Shown: positions 61,042 to 64,000 of the stretch, in pieces
Numbering within the stretch: position 1 is the first letter of the stretch
How the letters are laid out: each line of letters starts with the position of its first letter
Origin: Deltaproteobacteria bacterium
GTDB taxonomy: Bacteria > UBA10199 > JACPAL01
DNA: 64,000 nucleotides
NCBI GenBank assembly: GCA_016180845.1
Contig: JACPAK010000008.1
Span: 1-64,000 of the forward strand
Direction: 5' to 3'
Program-made: the position numbers and the translations under genes
Notes under the pieces: model-generated
The model's input: only the letters and a program-made list of their open reading frames with translations
Databases searched by the model: none
Told to the model about the DNA's origin: nothing

Positions 61042-62199
61042 ATGAAAATCCACGAGTACCAGGGCAAAGAAATTCTTCGAAAATTCGGCGTCCCCGTTCC
61101 TGAAGGAGAAGTTGCCTTCAGTGTCGATGAGGCAGTCAGCATTGCGAAACGACTTAAACCACCCGTAGTGGTGAAGGCCCAGATCCATGCCGGTGGGCGC
61201 GGAAAGGGAGGCGGGGTAAAGCTCGCGAAGACGATCGAGGAGGTCCGACAGCATGCCCAGGCGATCCTCGGCATGAATCTCGTCACGCATCAGACGGGGC
61301 CGGAAGGAAAGATCGTCAAGAAACTCCTGATTGAAAAGGGCTGTGCCATCGCGCGTGAACTTTACCTCGGTGCCGTCCTCGATCGTACAAACGGCTGTGT
61401 CACAATGATGGCCAGCGCAGAGGGAGGGGTCGAGATCGAAGAGGTGGCGAAGAAAACCCCCGAAAAGATCCTGAAACTACCGATCGACCCCCTTTCAGGT
61501 GTGAATGAAAAAGAGGCGCTTGCGATCGGGACAAGGCTCGGATTCGATAAAACCCTTTCCATAAATTTTGCAGGATTTGTCCGGGCCCTTTATGAGGCGT
61601 ATCTGAAGGCCGATTGCTCGCTCGCCGAGATCAACCCACTCGTTGTCACGAACGATCAAAAATTGCTCGCGCTCGATGCGAAAATCAACTTCGATGATAA
61701 CGCCCTCTTCCGCCATCCGGAGTACGAATCACTCCGGGATCTCGATGAAGAAGACCCGAAGGAGATCGAGGCGAAGAAACGTGGGCTTTCCTATATCAGT
61801 CTCGATGGGACGATCGGTTGCATGGTGAATGGCGCCGGCCTCGCGATGGCAACGATGGATATTATCAAGCTGGCCGGCGGCGAGCCGGCGAATTTTCTGG
61901 ATGTCGGTGGAGGGGCTACCGCCGATCAGGTCACCGCCGCCTTCAAGATTATCCTGGCCGACCCGAAGGTCCGCGCGATTTTGGTCAATATCTTCGGCGG
62001 GATCATGAAGTGTAACACGATCGCGGAAGGGATTGTGACCGCGGCACGAGAGACGCATATTAAGGTGCCGGTCGTGGTTCGATTGCAGGGGACGAACGTC
62101 GATCTCGGCAAAAAGATCTTGCAGGAGTCAGGACTAAAATTGGTATCAGAGGACAATTTGGGAGAGGCGGCGAAAAGGGTGGTGGAATTGTCAATATAG
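61042..62199 (+). CDS. sucC: Succinyl-CoA synthetase beta subunit
   Basis: A 385-residue ATP-grasp subunit that, with SucD, makes succinate and ATP/GTP from succinyl-CoA. It starts [22 protein letters not shown] and carries the ATP-grasp [20 protein letters not shown] and the C-terminal [15 protein letters not shown]. It heads the sucC-sucD-ndk run and completes the TCA cycle encoded at 34146-41498 apart from 2-oxoglutarate oxidation, aconitase and fumarase, which are not in the window. Confidence 0.96.
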   Translation: MKIHEYQGKEILRKFGVPVPEGEVAFSVDEAVSIAKRLKPPVVVKAQIHAGGRGKGGGVKLAKTIEEVRQHAQAILGMNLVTHQTGPEGKIVKKLLIEKGCAIARELYLGAVLDRTNGCVTMMASAEGGVEIEEVAKKTPEKILKLPIDPLSGVNEKEALAIGTRLGFDKTLSINFAGFVRALYEAYLKADCSLAEINPLVVTNDQKLLALDAKINFDDNALFRHPEYESLRDLDEEDPKEIEAKKRGLSYISLDGTIGCMVNGAGLAMATMDIIKLAGGEPANFLDVGGGATADQVTAAFKIILADPKVRAILVNIFGGIMKCNTIAEGIVTAARETHIKVPVVVRLQGTNVDLGKKILQESGLKLVSEDNLGEAAKRVVELSI

Positions 62200-62207
62200 A
62201 GGAAATC

Positions 62208-63072
<865 letters not shown>

Positions 63073-63083
<11 letters not shown>

Positions 63084-63483
63084 AAAAACACTTTCAATCA
63101 TCAAACCGGACGGGGTCCAAAAAAATCTGATCGGCGAGGTATTGAGCCGATTTGAAAAAGGTGGGCTCCGGCCGATTGCGATCCGGATGCTCCGCCTGAC
63201 CAAAAATCAGGCCGAGGAGTTTTATGCCATTCATCGAGGGAAGCCTTTCTATGAGCCCCTCGTTCAGTACATGACATCCGGTCCTGTCGTCGTTTCTGTT
63301 CTCGAGGGTCAAAATGCGATCAACAAAAACCGCGAGATCATGGGGGCGACCGACCCAAAAAAGGCAGCCCCGGGAACGATTCGAAGGGACTTTGCCGAGT
63401 CGATCGATGCGAATATCGTCCACGGTTCGGATGGACCCGAAACCGCAAAAGTGGAAATCAGATTTTTCTTTCCGGATTTGTAA
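63073..63483 (+). CDS. ndk: Nucleoside diphosphate kinase
   Basis: A 136-residue enzyme that transfers phosphate from ATP to other nucleoside diphosphates. It begins (GTG 63073, with AAGGAGG upstream) [15 protein letters not shown], has VLEGQNAI, and the phospho-accepting His in ANIVHGSDG. It overlaps the sucD end, so NTP balance and succinyl-CoA ligation are co-expressed, a known physical link in some bacteria. Confidence 0.95.
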
Positions 63484-63517
63484 ATTTGGAATATGGGGTT
63501 ATTCAAAGGGGGATCTT

Positions 63518-63961
63518 ATGACAACAGAGCATTGTTCATGGAAACCACGACTTCAAAATCTGGGGCTTCTTATTTTGCGTCTCCTCATCGGATATGGAAT
63601 TGCCCAGCACGGTTGGGGAAAAATGATGGGTGATATGGCCGGCTTTGCAGAAGGGGCTGTCGCCGGCAAAATGGGACTTCCCTACCCTCTCTTCTTTGCC
63701 TGGGCTGCCGCGATCAGTGAAGGGGTTGGCGGAATCCTTCTGGCACTCGGTCTCCTGACACGTGTTGCCGCTTTTTCAATCCTCTGCGTGATGGCCTCTG
63801 CCTTCTTCATCTTCCATGGCACCGATCCGTGGGAGGTGAAGGAACTTGCCTTCGTCTACGGTTCAACTGCCCTTTCTTTTATCATGACAGGAGGGGGATG
63901 TTACGCACTGGATGCCCTGCTCTTCTGTCGAGAAAAGAAAGATGGAACGATTTGCCAGTAG
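63518..63961 (+). CDS. DoxX family membrane protein
   Basis: A 147-residue protein with four hydrophobic helices. It has the DoxX-like opening NLGLLILRLLIGYGIAQHGWGKM and EGVGGILLALGLLTRVAA. DoxX-like proteins are quinone- or redox-linked, but most members are uncharacterised. The ATG at 63518 follows AAAGGGGGA; a longer reading from 63314 would overlap ndk in another frame and is unlikely. It follows ndk by 34 bp. Confidence 0.88.
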   Translation: MTTEHCSWKPRLQNLGLLILRLLIGYGIAQHGWGKMMGDMAGFAEGAVAGKMGLPYPLFFAWAAAISEGVGGILLALGLLTRVAAFSILCVMASAFFIFHGTDPWEVKELAFVYGSTALSFIMTGGGCYALDALLFCREKKDGTICQ

Positions 63962-64000
63962 GCGTTTCTGCCAAGACTTGCCAACTGACACCCAATCCGA

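Noticed and set aside
60853-61290. N-terminal extension of comM overlapping sucC
   Set aside because: The extension lacks similarity to ComM, would overlap sucC by about 250 bp, and would contain the sigma-54-like promoter.
63314-63517. N-terminal extension of the DoxX gene
   Set aside because: It lies inside ndk in another frame, while a good Shine-Dalgarno precedes ATG 63518.

Overview
The window reads as chromosome from a Gram-negative, deltaproteobacteria-like organism. An outer membrane is implied by LolA, a TolC-type exit duct and a beta-barrel protein. The lineage guess (the Bdellovibrio/Myxococcus side of the old Deltaproteobacteria, or a related candidate group) rests on a TIGR02147-type regulator, large Cys-rich and Asp-rich secreted proteins, an oversized S41 protease and several sigma-54-like promoters. 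I recognise no rRNA, tRNA, CRISPR array, insertion sequence or origin. Coding density is very high and no gap exceeds about 300 bases.

Layout. 1-4529: two tandem paralogous giant lipoprotein genes (the first cut by the window edge). 4599-7918: a beta-barrel protein, then lolA-comF-suhB-TPR gene on the minus strand. 8074-11953: a lipoprotein locus holding a cysteine-peptidase-like lipoprotein, a TIGR02147 protein and two related lipoproteins. 12036-16238: ftsK, a matrixin-like metalloprotease and a small secreted protein. 16160-21329: S41 protease, ribF, aroE, a tiny pilin-like gene and a response regulator. 21330-24366: uvrD/pcrA, a rhodanese and a membrane protein. 24377-28720: orphan genes, vapBC and an HTH-MNT/HEPN toxin-antitoxin pair. 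28707-33327: glmS-glmU, ssb-trxB. 33396-34130: a Phd/RelE pair beside a remnant of an sdhB 3' end. 34146-41498: a TCA operon gltA-icd-SDR-mdh-sdhC-sdhA-sdhB. 41548-43206: a ChaN-like protein. 43184-49246: a CusABC-type Cu/Ag efflux system with a small Cys-rich secreted protein. 49250-54321: a 1,496-residue secreted M11-like metalloprotease. 54447-59291: inositol-phosphate synthase and orphan membrane genes, one with a transglutaminase-like triad. 59323-63961: comM, sucC-sucD-ndk and a DoxX protein.

How the genes work together. gltA, icd, mdh, sdhCAB and sucCD cover much of an oxidative TCA cycle. glmS/glmU supply UDP-GlcNAc. ino1 and suhB form a two-step route from glucose-6-phosphate to myo-inositol. 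comF and comM are both competence-associated.

The most striking signal is in gene starts. Five genes have a sigma-54-like -24/-12 element whose GC dinucleotide lies 14-17 nt (15 nt in three cases) before the start codon. At least seven others have a sigma-70-like -10 box ending 8-10 nt before the start codon, without a usable Shine-Dalgarno. Both patterns predict mRNAs with leaders of only a few nucleotides. Downstream operon genes instead use Shine-Dalgarno sites or ATGA, GTGA and TAATG overlaps.
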